Of a DNA stretch of 22,572 nt, positions 8,601 to 15,359 are shown piece after piece (the stretch's first letter is position 1; every line of letters starts with the position of its first letter). The notes beneath the pieces were generated by a model. The model saw only the letters and a list, made by a program, of their open reading frames with translations. It had not been told where the DNA came from and searched no databases. Position numbers and translations under genes: made by a program. Source of the stretch: JADJXV01 sp964527785 (GTDB lineage Bacteria > Bacteroidota > Ignavibacteria > Kapaibacteriales > UBA961); assembly GCA_964527785.1 (NCBI GenBank), contig CAZGNO010000057.1:1-22572 (forward strand), given 5' to 3'.

Positions 8601-8745
8601 AGTGTCATGTCGGTTGTTTACCGCCGTTCATAGCCAAGTTATAAAAATAAAAAAACTACAAAGTCAGGGCAGTTGTTACAACTGCCTTTCCGTATATACG
8701 CTTAGAAGGAAGGTGTTGTAACAACCGACCTGACATAAAATGATT
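8601..8745. repeat. Palindromic repeat cluster related to 1-126
   Basis: 8601-8643 is the reverse complement of the unit at 38-83 (shared GGTAAACAACCGAC core and ACACT end). 8668-8686 is a perfect 9-bp palindrome, GGCAGTTGT-t-ACAACTGCC; compared with GTCGGTTG-tag-CAACCGAC at 104-122 both arms have changed together, so pairing is preserved. 8711-8745 repeats the right half of the element at 1-40 (TTGTAACAACCGACCTGAC, then an AT-rich tail with TGATT). No credible gene is present. Confidence 0.7.
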
Positions 8746-8766
8746 GGTTTTAAAACATTTCTTCAT

Positions 8767-8884
8767 AATCCCGAAAGGGATTAAATGTTTATAGCAACAA
8801 TATACCGTTTGATTGTTCGACCCCGTCGGGGTCGTATTAGGGTTAGGTTTGATTGTTCTATAAATATTTGAATCCTTCGGATTC
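8767..8884. repeat. Array of three small GC-clamped hairpins
   Basis: Three perfect hairpins in an AT-rich setting: AATCCC-gaaa-GGGATT (8767-8782), CGACCCC-gtc-GGGGTCG (8818-8834) and GAATCC-ttc-GGATTC (8870-8884). TTTGATTGTTC precedes the second (8808-8818) and recurs at about 8849-8859 before the third, so these look like tandem diverged units. The bases between the hairpins are A/T-rich, with TGTTTATAG-type segments. Similar small palindromes are common in spacers of this bacterial group. The rest of the spacer 8567-8994 holds only the other repeats described here. Confidence 0.65.
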
Positions 8885-8930
8885 ATTGACGAGTCATTTG
8901 AATCGTTAGAATCTTGAAAGGTCTAAATTA

Positions 8931-8970
8931 TAACCAACTAATGCACGGCGGTATTTAACCGTCCTGACCT
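8931..8970 (+). repeat. Further copy of the CGGT...ACCG repeat unit
   Basis: TAACCAACTAATGCACGGCG followed by GTATTTAACCGTCCTGACCT closely resembles the unit at 38-80 in the same orientation. The central hairpin CGGT/ACCG (8949-8952 with 8958-8961) is kept. It ends just before the stop codon of the asparaginase gene on the other strand. Confidence 0.65.
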
Positions 8971-8994
8971 AAAATTCTGTAGGTATTAATCCAA

Positions 8995-9978
8995 TCACTC
9001 CGCCCACTCAAACGAACCCCGAATCTGCTCCAATGAATATCCTGCTCCAAGAGCCACCATCAATTTAATCCGTGCTTTCTGTCCGTTCAGATAATCTGCA
9101 AAGATAACACCGGCATCATAGAGACCTTTGCCCGCTCCTTCATATGCATACACATGCTCAATCCGACCAACAGGACAGCGTGAGACCAGCACAACCGGTA
9201 TCCCTTTCTCAACCGCTTCCAGCAGGGCATAATAGACAGGCGGAGGTACATTACCCACGCCAAACGCCTCGATAACAATCCCGCATGCTCCTCGTTCTAT
9301 AGACATCCGTACCAATTCGCCGTCCATCCCTGCATAACATTTGAATAAAGGTACAAACGCGGGAAGCGACGTTACCGAAAACTGTTCACGATGCAAAGGA
9401 TTACGGTATATACTAATTTTTTGATTGATAATCCGCGCGACAGGTCCGAAATCAAAGCTGGCGAATGTGTTGAGTTCGTTCGTGTCGGTCTTGGAGACTT
9501 CACTGGCAGCGTTGATTACGTCCGATAAGCACACAAGTGTCCCCATCCCGCGAAAACCGGTGTTACCGGCAATAAGAATGGCATCACGGAGATTGCGAGG
9601 TCCGTCCCAATCCGGTTCACTCGAATTACGCATTGCACCGACTACTACAATCGGCTTGTCGGTCTTTACTGTGCAGTCCAGAAAGAACGCGGTCTCTTCG
9701 AGAGTATCCGTGCCATGGGTGACGATAATACCGTCAATGTCATCACGTTTAGCAAAGTTTTCTGCAATTTGAGAGAGCTTGAGCATCAGGTCGGGAGTGA
9801 CGTGCGGACCCGGATACCGTCCAAATTCATACGCTTCAATATCAGCCAGTTCATCAAGGAGCGGAACTGCATCCAGTATTTGTGTAGCAGAGAGCGAAGG
9901 GACGATTCCCCCGAACCCTACATCAAGTTTCATAGCAATCGTACCGCCTGTAAAGATAATAGCAATGCGTGGTTTCAT
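8995..9978 (-). CDS. L-asparaginase/glutaminase family protein (cytoplasmic)
   Basis: 327 residues, full family length. It hydrolyses L-asparagine to aspartate and ammonia. Catalytic motif 1 is FTGGTIAM at 9-16 (nucleophile Thr13). Motif 2 is THGTDTLEET at 87-96 (Thr90 and Asp91). The VVVGAMRNSS..DGPRNL segment (111-130) and the Lys in SEVSKTDT complete the usual triads. No signal peptide is present, so the enzyme is cytoplasmic, although motif 2 (HGTDTLEET) is closer to the periplasmic type II enzymes than to E. coli type I (HGTDTMAYT). The first ATG at 9976-9978 places motif 1 at the expected distance. It is a single gene, divergent from the PD40/OmpA lipoprotein. Confidence 0.94.
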   Translation of the reverse strand: MKPRIAIIFTGGTIAMKLDVGFGGIVPSLSATQILDAVPLLDELADIEAYEFGRYPGPHVTPDLMLKLSQIAENFAKRDDIDGIIVTHGTDTLEETAFFLDCTVKTDKPIVVVGAMRNSSEPDWDGPRNLRDAILIAGNTGFRGMGTLVCLSDVINAASEVSKTDTNELNTFASFDFGPVARIINQKISIYRNPLHREQFSVTSLPAFVPLFKCYAGMDGELVRMSIERGACGIVIEAFGVGNVPPPVYYALLEAVEKGIPVVLVSRCPVGRIEHVYAYEGAGKGLYDAGVIFADYLNGQKARIKLMVALGAGYSLEQIRGSFEWAE

Positions 9979-10031
9979 TATTTTCTATTAGGAATATTCA
10001 TTAATAGCCGAAAAGATTAGGTATTATAATA

Positions 10032-10039
10032 CAAAATTA
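10032..10039 (-). promoter_or_regulatory. Candidate -7 element of the asparaginase gene
   Basis: On the minus strand this reads TAATTTTG, an exact TAnnTTTG match, 53 nt upstream of the asparaginase ATG. No TTG is found at the normal -33 spacing. The divergent spacer also holds a 6-bp inverted repeat, AGTCCG (10044-10049) and CGGACT (10068-10073), which could be an operator but is short. Confidence 0.45.
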
Positions 10040-10102
10040 CCGAAGTCCGCCGAACTTTTGGTATTTTCGGACTCAATGACTGCAAAATTATAAAGGAAAT
10101 GA

Positions 10103-11917
10103 ATGAATAATTGCTTCAACAGTATATCTGCCCGCTTGTTCTTATATTGTCTGTGCGGTATAGCAACCGCTACGCTCATCGGGGCGTGTTCGGGTGTGAA
10201 GCATTGTGCTTCCGAACCTGCAGAAGGAAATTTGGGTTCTATAGTCAATTCATCAGCCGATGAATTTGCGCCCGTGCAGTTTGGAAGGTCAGCACTGCTT
10301 ATCAGTTCTACCAACCGTGAACGCCAAATGAGTAAAACCCCAAATGACGAAGCTGTGCTGATTTCAGATTTCCGCAAGAGATATTTCACTATGCCTGTCC
10401 TAGCAAAGAATTTTCCGATGAATGAACTTGCAAACAGCGGCTACCCGACCTTCTATACAAACCCTATAACAAAAGCATCCGAAGCATATTTTGCAGTGCG
10501 CACAGGCACGGGGATAAAGACGGATGTCAATATATTTACATCTATTCGCCGTGCAGGCGGTGAATGGTCGAGACCGCAACCGCTCGACAACAACATTAAT
10601 TCCCCGACATGGGACGACCAGCCGACCATTTCACCCGACGGTTCGTACTTGCTCTTTGCGTCTGACAGAGCGGGCGGATTGGGCGGAATAGACCTGTATA
10701 TATGCAAGCGAATGAGTGACAGAAGCTGGTCAAAGCCCGAAAATTTGGGCAGTACGTTTAATTCCCAGTTTGATGAATTTTCCCCGTATATCGCTCCTGA
10801 CGGCACACTTTACTATTCCACCAAATCCGTAAGTGAAGGAAAAGACTATGATATAGTGTCGGCAAGCAAAGCCGAATCCGGCTGGGCAGTTCCGAAATCA
10901 ATGCCCCCGCCGATAAATTCGGATGATGACGACATCAGTCCGTCGTGGTGGGGCGATTCGCTCATGCTGGCATCCAACCGTAAGGGCGGTTGCGGCGGGT
11001 TTGACTTGTATGCGTTTCAGCTCTGCGGTCCGGTGATTATCAAAGGGGGGATACAAGCCGCAGCAGAAAAGCATCTTCCGCTGGCAGGGAAAATAGAGGC
11101 AATTGACGATTTTGGAGCGGTGGTGTCGAGTTCGGCGGTGGGCGACGACGGGATATTTCAATTACCTGTTCCGGCTAGAAAGAATTTGCTTGTGCGCTAT
11201 ACTGCACCATGTGTACCGGGTAAATACGAACAGCGTGTTACGACGCTCTGTTCCGAGACAAGTGCGGTGATGATGAATCTGAATTTTGCAGTGGCAGAAT
11301 CGGCATTTAGCTTTATGCTGGATACAAATAAATACACCATCCCGTTTTTTGTAAGCGGGTATTACATACCGAATACACCTGAGAACTTGAGTGACTTGCG
11401 ATTGAAATTCTCCTATAATTTAATTGGGAATAATGATTCGTCACGGTACATTTCAAAGCCGGGCGCAGAGTATGACGACTATGCAATTTTGGTGGACAGC
11501 GCGCTCGAAGAAGCATATCAGTTTATCGTTCAGCGGTTTGATATGCTCGAATACAACCCGTGCAGAGAGGGAGGCAAAACAGTCGAGGTAAACGTTGAGG
11601 GATATGCCGACCCGCGCGGTATTTACGGTCAGGCGCGGTATGTGGGCGATGAGATTGACAGCGAAGCGTTGAACATACATATTCGCCGCGGTGAGAAAAT
11701 GACGAATGAACTGCTTTCCGAACTGCGGGCGTATTACACAGTAAAATACCTCCAAAACAAACTCGAGAAGAACCCGCTCTATGGTAAGTTTGCTTCTTCA
11801 ATTCGCTGGCAAGCTGCGGGCAAGGGAATTGACGACCAGGAACACGAGGATGAACGCAAACGCCGCGTGGGGATATTTATTAAATTGAGTGATGCTGATG
11901 TAAGGACGGGAAGGTAA
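10103..11917 (+). CDS. PD40/OmpA-domain outer-membrane lipoprotein (PorE-like)
   Basis: 604 residues. ATG 10103 has AAAGGA 6 nt upstream. Signal peptide with lipobox IGAC, lipid-carrying Cys29. PD40/WD40-like propeller blades lie at about 172-306 (SPDGSYLLFASDRAGG, APDGTLYYSTKS, LMLASNRKGG). A beta-sandwich like a carboxypeptidase-regulatory domain spans about 310-385. The C-terminal OmpA-like peptidoglycan-binding domain (about 480-595) keeps D503 in EGYADPRG and R542 in LSELRA, the two residues that in OmpA bind diaminopimelate, but has roughly 20 extra residues between them. The order lipoprotein-PD40-CRD-OmpA is that of PorE, the T9SS accessory protein, except that PorE also has N-terminal TPRs. 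An envelope-anchoring role is well supported; a T9SS role is inference. Confidence 0.9.
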   Translation: MNNCFNSISARLFLYCLCGIATATLIGACSGVKHCASEPAEGNLGSIVNSSADEFAPVQFGRSALLISSTNRERQMSKTPNDEAVLISDFRKRYFTMPVLAKNFPMNELANSGYPTFYTNPITKASEAYFAVRTGTGIKTDVNIFTSIRRAGGEWSRPQPLDNNINSPTWDDQPTISPDGSYLLFASDRAGGLGGIDLYICKRMSDRSWSKPENLGSTFNSQFDEFSPYIAPDGTLYYSTKSVSEGKDYDIVSASKAESGWAVPKSMPPPINSDDDDISPSWWGDSLMLASNRKGGCGGFDLYAFQLCGPVIIKGGIQAAAEKHLPLAGKIEAIDDFGAVVSSSAVGDDGIFQLPVPARKNLLVRYTAPCVPGKYEQRVTTLCSETSAVMMNLNFAVAESAFSFMLDTNKYTIPFFVSGYYIPNTPENLSDLRLKFSYNLIGNNDSSRYISKPGAEYDDYAILVDSALEEAYQFIVQRFDMLEYNPCREGGKTVEVNVEGYADPRGIYGQARYVGDEIDSEALNIHIRRGEKMTNELLSELRAYYTVKYLQNKLEKNPLYGKFASSIRWQAAGKGIDDQEHEDERKRRVGIFIKLSDADVRTGR

Positions 11918-11965
11918 GGAATCGAGATACAAACTTCAAAATGCTTGACTATAATGTTTTTTTAT

Positions 11966-13393
11966 TTAATACTCCTCTCTTTTTTTCCATTCATACTTGC
12001 TCTTATATAGAGCATTTCGTTTTGAAAGGTCTGAAAGCATTGTGTTAATTTTAATTTTGTCAAGCCATAGACCATTGATAAATACTCCGGCAATTTTTCG
12101 CGTATTTCTAATGTCTTCTAAAGGATTCGAATCAAGTAAAATAAGGTCAGCAAACTTGCCGGCTTCGATAGTTCCTATTTTACTGTCAATGCCAAGCCAA
12201 ATGGCAGGTAATCGAGTAGCTGATGTTAACGCTTCTTTAGGTGTTAAGCCGGCTTCAACTAAAAGTTGAAGTTCATCATGAAGCGAAAACCCCCAAATCA
12301 CACCTGACGACCCTGCATCTGTTCCGGCAACAATCGGAATTCCTGCTTCTTTAAAAACTTTTATTAAGAGCTTGTTGAATTCAATCATTTTTTCAATACG
12401 GGCAACACGTTCTGAATTTGTCCCTTGGTAGTTTCTGTTTGCTGTAATCCACTTACTTTGCAAAAGAGGATGTACATATTGAAAACTCTCAAGATTAGTA
12501 ATGCTATCAAGTGTTCGTGTTTGTTCGGCTATCCTCACAATTACTATTAAGGTTGGTGTCAGCCAGGTTTCGTTTGCCTTAGCAAGTTTCGCAAAACGCT
12601 GTGCATCACCTACGCTATAATCATTGGAATGTTTAGCAAACTCTTCGGCATGAGCAACCATCCCAAAATGAGGCACAAATGCTTCTTCTATTTTCCCTTG
12701 AAACACATTTGGAATATGTCCAATGACTTTCATTCCTTGTTTATCTGCTTCATAAACAATTGCCTTATAAGTTTCAATGTTAAGTTGCGAATACACTTTA
12801 ATAAACTCATATCCTTCAGCCTTAGCAACTCGAACTATTTGACGACCATCGCTTGGTGTATTTGCTGTTCTGCCGGATTCTTCTCCACCGTTTATTAATG
12901 CTGCCAATGCCATACGAGGACCAACTACATCTCCTCTTAAAATTTCATTTCTTTGACCGAAGTGTCCTGCCTTAGCATTAAGTTCAAATATTGTTGTAAT
13001 ACCACTGGCAACAAAAGGTGTCATTACATCTTGAGTATGTGTGAAAATCGCAGCAGCACGAGTTGGATAAGTTGTATTAAAATGACCGTCAGTTGGTACA
13101 TGAACGTGCATATCTATAAGTCCTGGAATAAGCCATTTCCCTTTACCATCAATAATCTCAGCACTATCAGGGATAGTCGCATTCAGGGAAATGATTTTCC
13201 CATCTTTAATTATCACTGTAACATTGGTCAATATATTAGAATCGGAAGTCATCGTGATAACATTCACATTTTTTATAGCTAATACATTTTTATAAGAACG
13301 ACTTGTAAGCCCTGAGGGTAAATGCTTGCAACCCAAAAGAAATATGGAAAATGAGAGTAAAAAAATAATGTGGTATAAATATTTGGACTGCAT
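11966..13393 (-). CDS. Metal-dependent amidohydrolase lipoprotein (imidazolonepropionase/prolidase-like)
   Basis: 475 residues. Lipoprotein signal peptide with lipobox LLGC, Cys22, so the enzyme acts outside the cytoplasm. Amidohydrolase TIM-barrel with all metal ligands: H96 and H98 in DMHVH, K199 in FIKVY (carbamylated Lys position), H226 in VIGHIP, H248 in VAHAEEF and D359 in AGTDAG. The N- and C-terminal beta-sandwich parts (IKNVNVITM; GTIEAGKFADLILLDSNPL) are typical of the COG1228 group, whose secreted members include Xaa-Pro dipeptidases and other cyclic-amide or peptide hydrolases. The substrate cannot be assigned. It is a single gene, convergent with the PD40/OmpA gene (48 nt apart). 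A near -7 element, TAATTTTC on the minus strand at 13415-13422, lies 21 nt upstream. Confidence 0.92.
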   Translation of the reverse strand: MQSKYLYHIIFLLSFSIFLLGCKHLPSGLTSRSYKNVLAIKNVNVITMTSDSNILTNVTVIIKDGKIISLNATIPDSAEIIDGKGKWLIPGLIDMHVHVPTDGHFNTTYPTRAAAIFTHTQDVMTPFVASGITTIFELNAKAGHFGQRNEILRGDVVGPRMALAALINGGEESGRTANTPSDGRQIVRVAKAEGYEFIKVYSQLNIETYKAIVYEADKQGMKVIGHIPNVFQGKIEEAFVPHFGMVAHAEEFAKHSNDYSVGDAQRFAKLAKANETWLTPTLIVIVRIAEQTRTLDSITNLESFQYVHPLLQSKWITANRNYQGTNSERVARIEKMIEFNKLLIKVFKEAGIPIVAGTDAGSSGVIWGFSLHDELQLLVEAGLTPKEALTSATRLPAIWLGIDSKIGTIEAGKFADLILLDSNPLEDIRNTRKIAGVFINGLWLDKIKINTMLSDLSKRNALYKSKYEWKKREEY

Positions 13394-13451
13394 TGGTTTG
13401 TTTTTCTATTTCAGGAAAATTATTAATTGTGTTAGTTTTCTTATAGCTAGT

Positions 13452-13467
13452 TTCGGGTTGTCCCGAA
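13452..13467. repeat. Isolated hairpin upstream of the amidohydrolase gene
   Basis: TTCGGG-ttgt-CCCGAA is a perfect 6-bp stem with a 4-nt loop, in the 13394-13600 spacer. It has no T-tract on either side, so it is not a classical terminator. Apart from this, 13394-13600 is AT-rich with nothing that I recognise. Confidence 0.4.
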
Positions 13468-13683
13468 GCATTGCATATAACTTGCTTGTAAGGATTAATT
13501 TTACATCCCTATCTTACCAAATACGGTGCATAAGGACTTTTTTATACAATTTACTCTAATTAATTTAAATACCCAAATCATCAAAAGGTCTAAATTTCAG
13601 TATCGCTCCTAGCTGGGCTTTGTCATGTTCTTGAACTACATTTCTATTGCTATTAATCCCCTATCTGGGAAAGTGAAGGACTA

Positions 13684-13716
13684 TGTCCCAAAGTTATATG
13701 TATGAGTTTTGGGACA
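13684..13716. repeat. TGTCCCAAA hairpin
   Basis: TGTCCCAAA (13684-13692) pairs with TTTTGGGACA (13707-13716). The 14-nt loop GTTATATGTATGAG is the reverse complement of the loop in the hairpin at 13861-13921, while the arms differ (GTCCC versus GTCTC). Confidence 0.7.
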
Positions 13717-13754
13717 TTTTCCCTCCCATTTCTCCGAATTGCGTTTCACGTCAA

Positions 13755-13921
13755 TAGTTTGTTCCGAAATTATGTTCCGAAACTATATTGTATAATTATG
13801 GAACAAAGTTTCGGAACAAAATCCGTGACATAAATAGACAGCTAATAGACACATTGTGAGTTTGTCTCGAAATTATGCCTCGAAACTCATACATATAATT
13901 TCGAGACAAAGTTTTGAGACA
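13755..13921. repeat. 167-bp direct repeat, copy 1 (two compound hairpins)
   Basis: About 149 of 167 positions match copy 2 at 14092-14258, most differences being in one loop. Hairpin A (13758-13820) has two TGTTCCGAAA units and matching units in reverse (GGAACA, TTTCGGAACA). Hairpin B (13861-13921) has TGTCTCGAAA and TGCCTCGAAA, then TTTCGAGACA and TTTTGAGACA. They are joined by a conserved linker with no ORF. Confidence 0.85.
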
Positions 13922-13994
13922 TTGATTTTAATTTCCCCGTCAGGGGATTCATAGCAATAGAAATGCAACCCACAAAAACGACAAAGCTCCGTTA

Positions 13995-14072
13995 GGAGCG
14001 ACATAGAATATATCACTCCTACCGGAGTTTCCTCATATTCTGTGCATCGTTATACTATTACTATGTCGCTCC
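13995..14072. repeat. Inverted repeat with nested small hairpins between the direct repeats
   Basis: GGAGCGACATAG (13995-14006) and CTATGTCGCTCC (14061-14072) are exact inverted copies. Nested or adjacent hairpins are GCTCC-gtta-GGAGC (13986-13999), ACTCC-tacc-GGAGT (14015-14028) and GCTCC-caa-GGAGC (14068-14080). These are the same size as those at 8767-8884 but of different sequence. Confidence 0.7.
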
Positions 14073-14091
14073 CAAGGAGCTTTTATAGCAG

Positions 14092-14258
14092 TAGTTTGTT
14101 CCGAAATTATGTTCCGAAACTACATAGTATAATTATGGAACAAAGTTTCGGAACAAAATCCGTGACATAAATAGACAGCTAATAGACACACTATGAGTTT
14201 GTCTCAAAATTATGTCTCGAAATTAACTATATGAGTTTCGATACATAGTTTTGAGACA
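14092..14258. repeat. 167-bp direct repeat, copy 2
   Basis: Same architecture as copy 1 at 13755-13921. Hairpin A is at 14095-14157 and hairpin B at 14198-14258. In hairpin B the outer arms are TGTCTCAAAA and TTTTGAGACA, a perfect match where copy 1 has a G-T pair. The loop, TTAACTATATGAG (14223-14235), resembles the inverted form of the copy 1 loop. The copy ends about 120 nt before gatC, and the spacer 14259-14380 holds only a possible -7 element (TTAATTTG, 14352-14359). Confidence 0.85.
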
Positions 14259-14380
14259 AACATAACCATAAAACGGCACAAGGTAAACCTATTGCGGTTT
14301 TGGAAATCCTCACCGCTTGCCCTTATCACTTTTTTCCGTAATTTTACAGTGTTAATTTGTAGTATAGAAATAGAATACCC

Positions 14381-14662
14381 ATGAATCCAATCGAAACAGT
14401 AGAATACGTAGCCGAACTTGCACGTCTGAAATTTACAAAAGAAGAGACAGAGCAATTCGCCGAACAGTTTCAGCATATCCTATCGTATATCCAAACGATC
14501 GAAGAGCTTGACCTTGACGGTATCGAGCCGCTCACGCATATTTCGCAAGCTGAGAATATATTTCGTGAAGATGTGGTAAAGCCCTCGCTTCCGCTTGAGG
14601 AAGTGCTGCGCAATGCACCGAAACGCAACGAATCGTTTTTCAAAGTTCCGAAGGTTCTGTAA
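14381..14662 (+). CDS. gatC: Asp-tRNA(Asn)/Glu-tRNA(Gln) amidotransferase subunit C
   Basis: 93 residues, normal GatC length. It is the small belt subunit of GatCAB, which amidates mischarged Glu-tRNA(Gln) and/or Asp-tRNA(Asn) in the cytoplasm. Family signatures: VEYVAELARLKFTKEE (7-22), the helix EQFQHILSYIQTIEELD (28-44), GIEPLTHI (47-54), FREDVV (61-66) and the C-terminal NAPKRNESFFKVPKVL. ATG 14381 is the only sensible start. gatA and gatB are not in the window, so this is a detached gatC. Its last 23 nt overlap the end of tsaB on the opposite strand. Confidence 0.95.
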   Translation: MNPIETVEYVAELARLKFTKEETEQFAEQFQHILSYIQTIEELDLDGIEPLTHISQAENIFREDVVKPSLPLEEVLRNAPKRNESFFKVPKVL

Positions 14663-15359
14663 GTCCTTTTTGCTTCGGCGGAGTGTTCCTTACCTGAAAT
14701 TCCTGCGCATAAATCGGAACAAACCCTTCCGGCTCAACACATTTTCCATCGGCATACAGTAATGCAGCCAAACGTGCTATAAAGCGCGGTGTAAGGCGAT
14801 TAAGCCCCGAAAGCCGGTGAGCAGCGTCAGTGTGGAAGTCTGCCGCAGCCGTACCGCAAAGGATGACCTTGTCTGAAAGATATGTTTGTACTTCGGTTGG
14901 TTCTACCACTTCAATCTCACTTACAGGCGTTCCCAAAGCATCAAACCGCTGAATGAAAATATTATTTTGATTGGACGGTACAACCGCTATAATTTCATTA
15001 ACCCCAAGCGAAGCCGCATATTCCGTTGCTGCACACGCAAACGCGGAAAGGGTAGGGACTGCAATGCACCGCACCGATGTACCGAAGCACAATCCTTTTG
15101 CTACGCTAACCCCAATCCTTAGTCCGGTAAATGAACCCGGTCCTGCCGAAACCGCTACTGCCGATAGCTCGTCGAATGATTTGCCGCAATCGGTCATTAC
15201 TCTTCTGCACAATTCGGCTAGTAATCTGTCGTGAAGGTTATTCCCGAAAAGTGAGTACTCAGCCAGAAGCTGTCCGCCGAGCGACAGGGCTACGCCGCAG
15301 GTTAAGCCGGAAGTTTCGATTGACAGGATAAGGGGTTTTTCGTTGGTTTGCGTAGTCAT
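14640..15359 (-). CDS. tsaB: tRNA threonylcarbamoyladenosine biosynthesis protein TsaB
   Basis: 239 residues, usual length. An ASKHA-fold protein that pairs with TsaD and TsaE to add threonylcarbamoyl to A37 of ANN-decoding tRNAs. It shows the N-terminal LSIETSG motif (12-18) and the diagnostic GPGSFTGLRIG (73-83), followed by AKGLCFG (87-93). The C-terminal half is weaker, as is usual for TsaB. ATG 15357-15359 overlaps the stop of the upstream lipoprotein gene in an ATGA arrangement, suggesting translational coupling. The 3' end overlaps gatC by 23 nt tail-to-tail; the last residues (LTEPSEL) lie in the overlap. Confidence 0.95.
   Translation of the reverse strand: MTTQTNEKPLILSIETSGLTCGVALSLGGQLLAEYSLFGNNLHDRLLAELCRRVMTDCGKSFDELSAVAVSAGPGSFTGLRIGVSVAKGLCFGTSVRCIAVPTLSAFACAATEYAASLGVNEIIAVVPSNQNNIFIQRFDALGTPVSEIEVVEPTEVQTYLSDKVILCGTAAADFHTDAAHRLSGLNRLTPRFIARLAALLYADGKCVEPEGFVPIYAQEFQVRNTPPKQKGLTEPSEL

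Larger units (their letters stand above)
13604..14000. repeat. Element bracketed by 58-nt imperfect inverted repeats
   Basis: 13604-13661 and the reverse complement of 13943-14000 match at 46 of 58 positions without gaps by hand count. Blocks CGCTCCTA, GCTTTGTC and ATTTCTATTGCTAT are exact. They enclose a small hairpin (13684-13716) and copy 1 of a 167-bp repeat (13755-13921). No ORF of credible length lies inside, so this could be a non-autonomous (MITE-like) element or a large folded RNA/DNA structure. Confidence 0.7.

Noticed and set aside
8656..8886. 76-codon minus-strand ORF in the 8.6-8.9-kb spacer
   Set aside because: It is made of the palindromic repeats themselves; the translation has no protein-like pattern.
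11918..11965. Terminator between the convergent PD40/OmpA and amidohydrolase genes
   Set aside because: There is a T-run but no stem of useful length beside it.
13441..13500. Integron attC-like site around the TTCGGG/CCCGAA hairpin
   Set aside because: The RYYYAAC/GTTRRRY core sites are not both present, and no integrase or cassette genes occur.
13326..13559. 77-codon plus-strand ORF over the start of the amidohydrolase gene
   Set aside because: It overlaps the opposite-strand gene start and AT-rich spacer, has no start signal and no recognisable domain.
13684..14258. CRISPR array in the repeat-rich spacer
   Set aside because: Repeats are long, internally palindromic and of unequal spacing, with no regular unique spacers and no cas genes.
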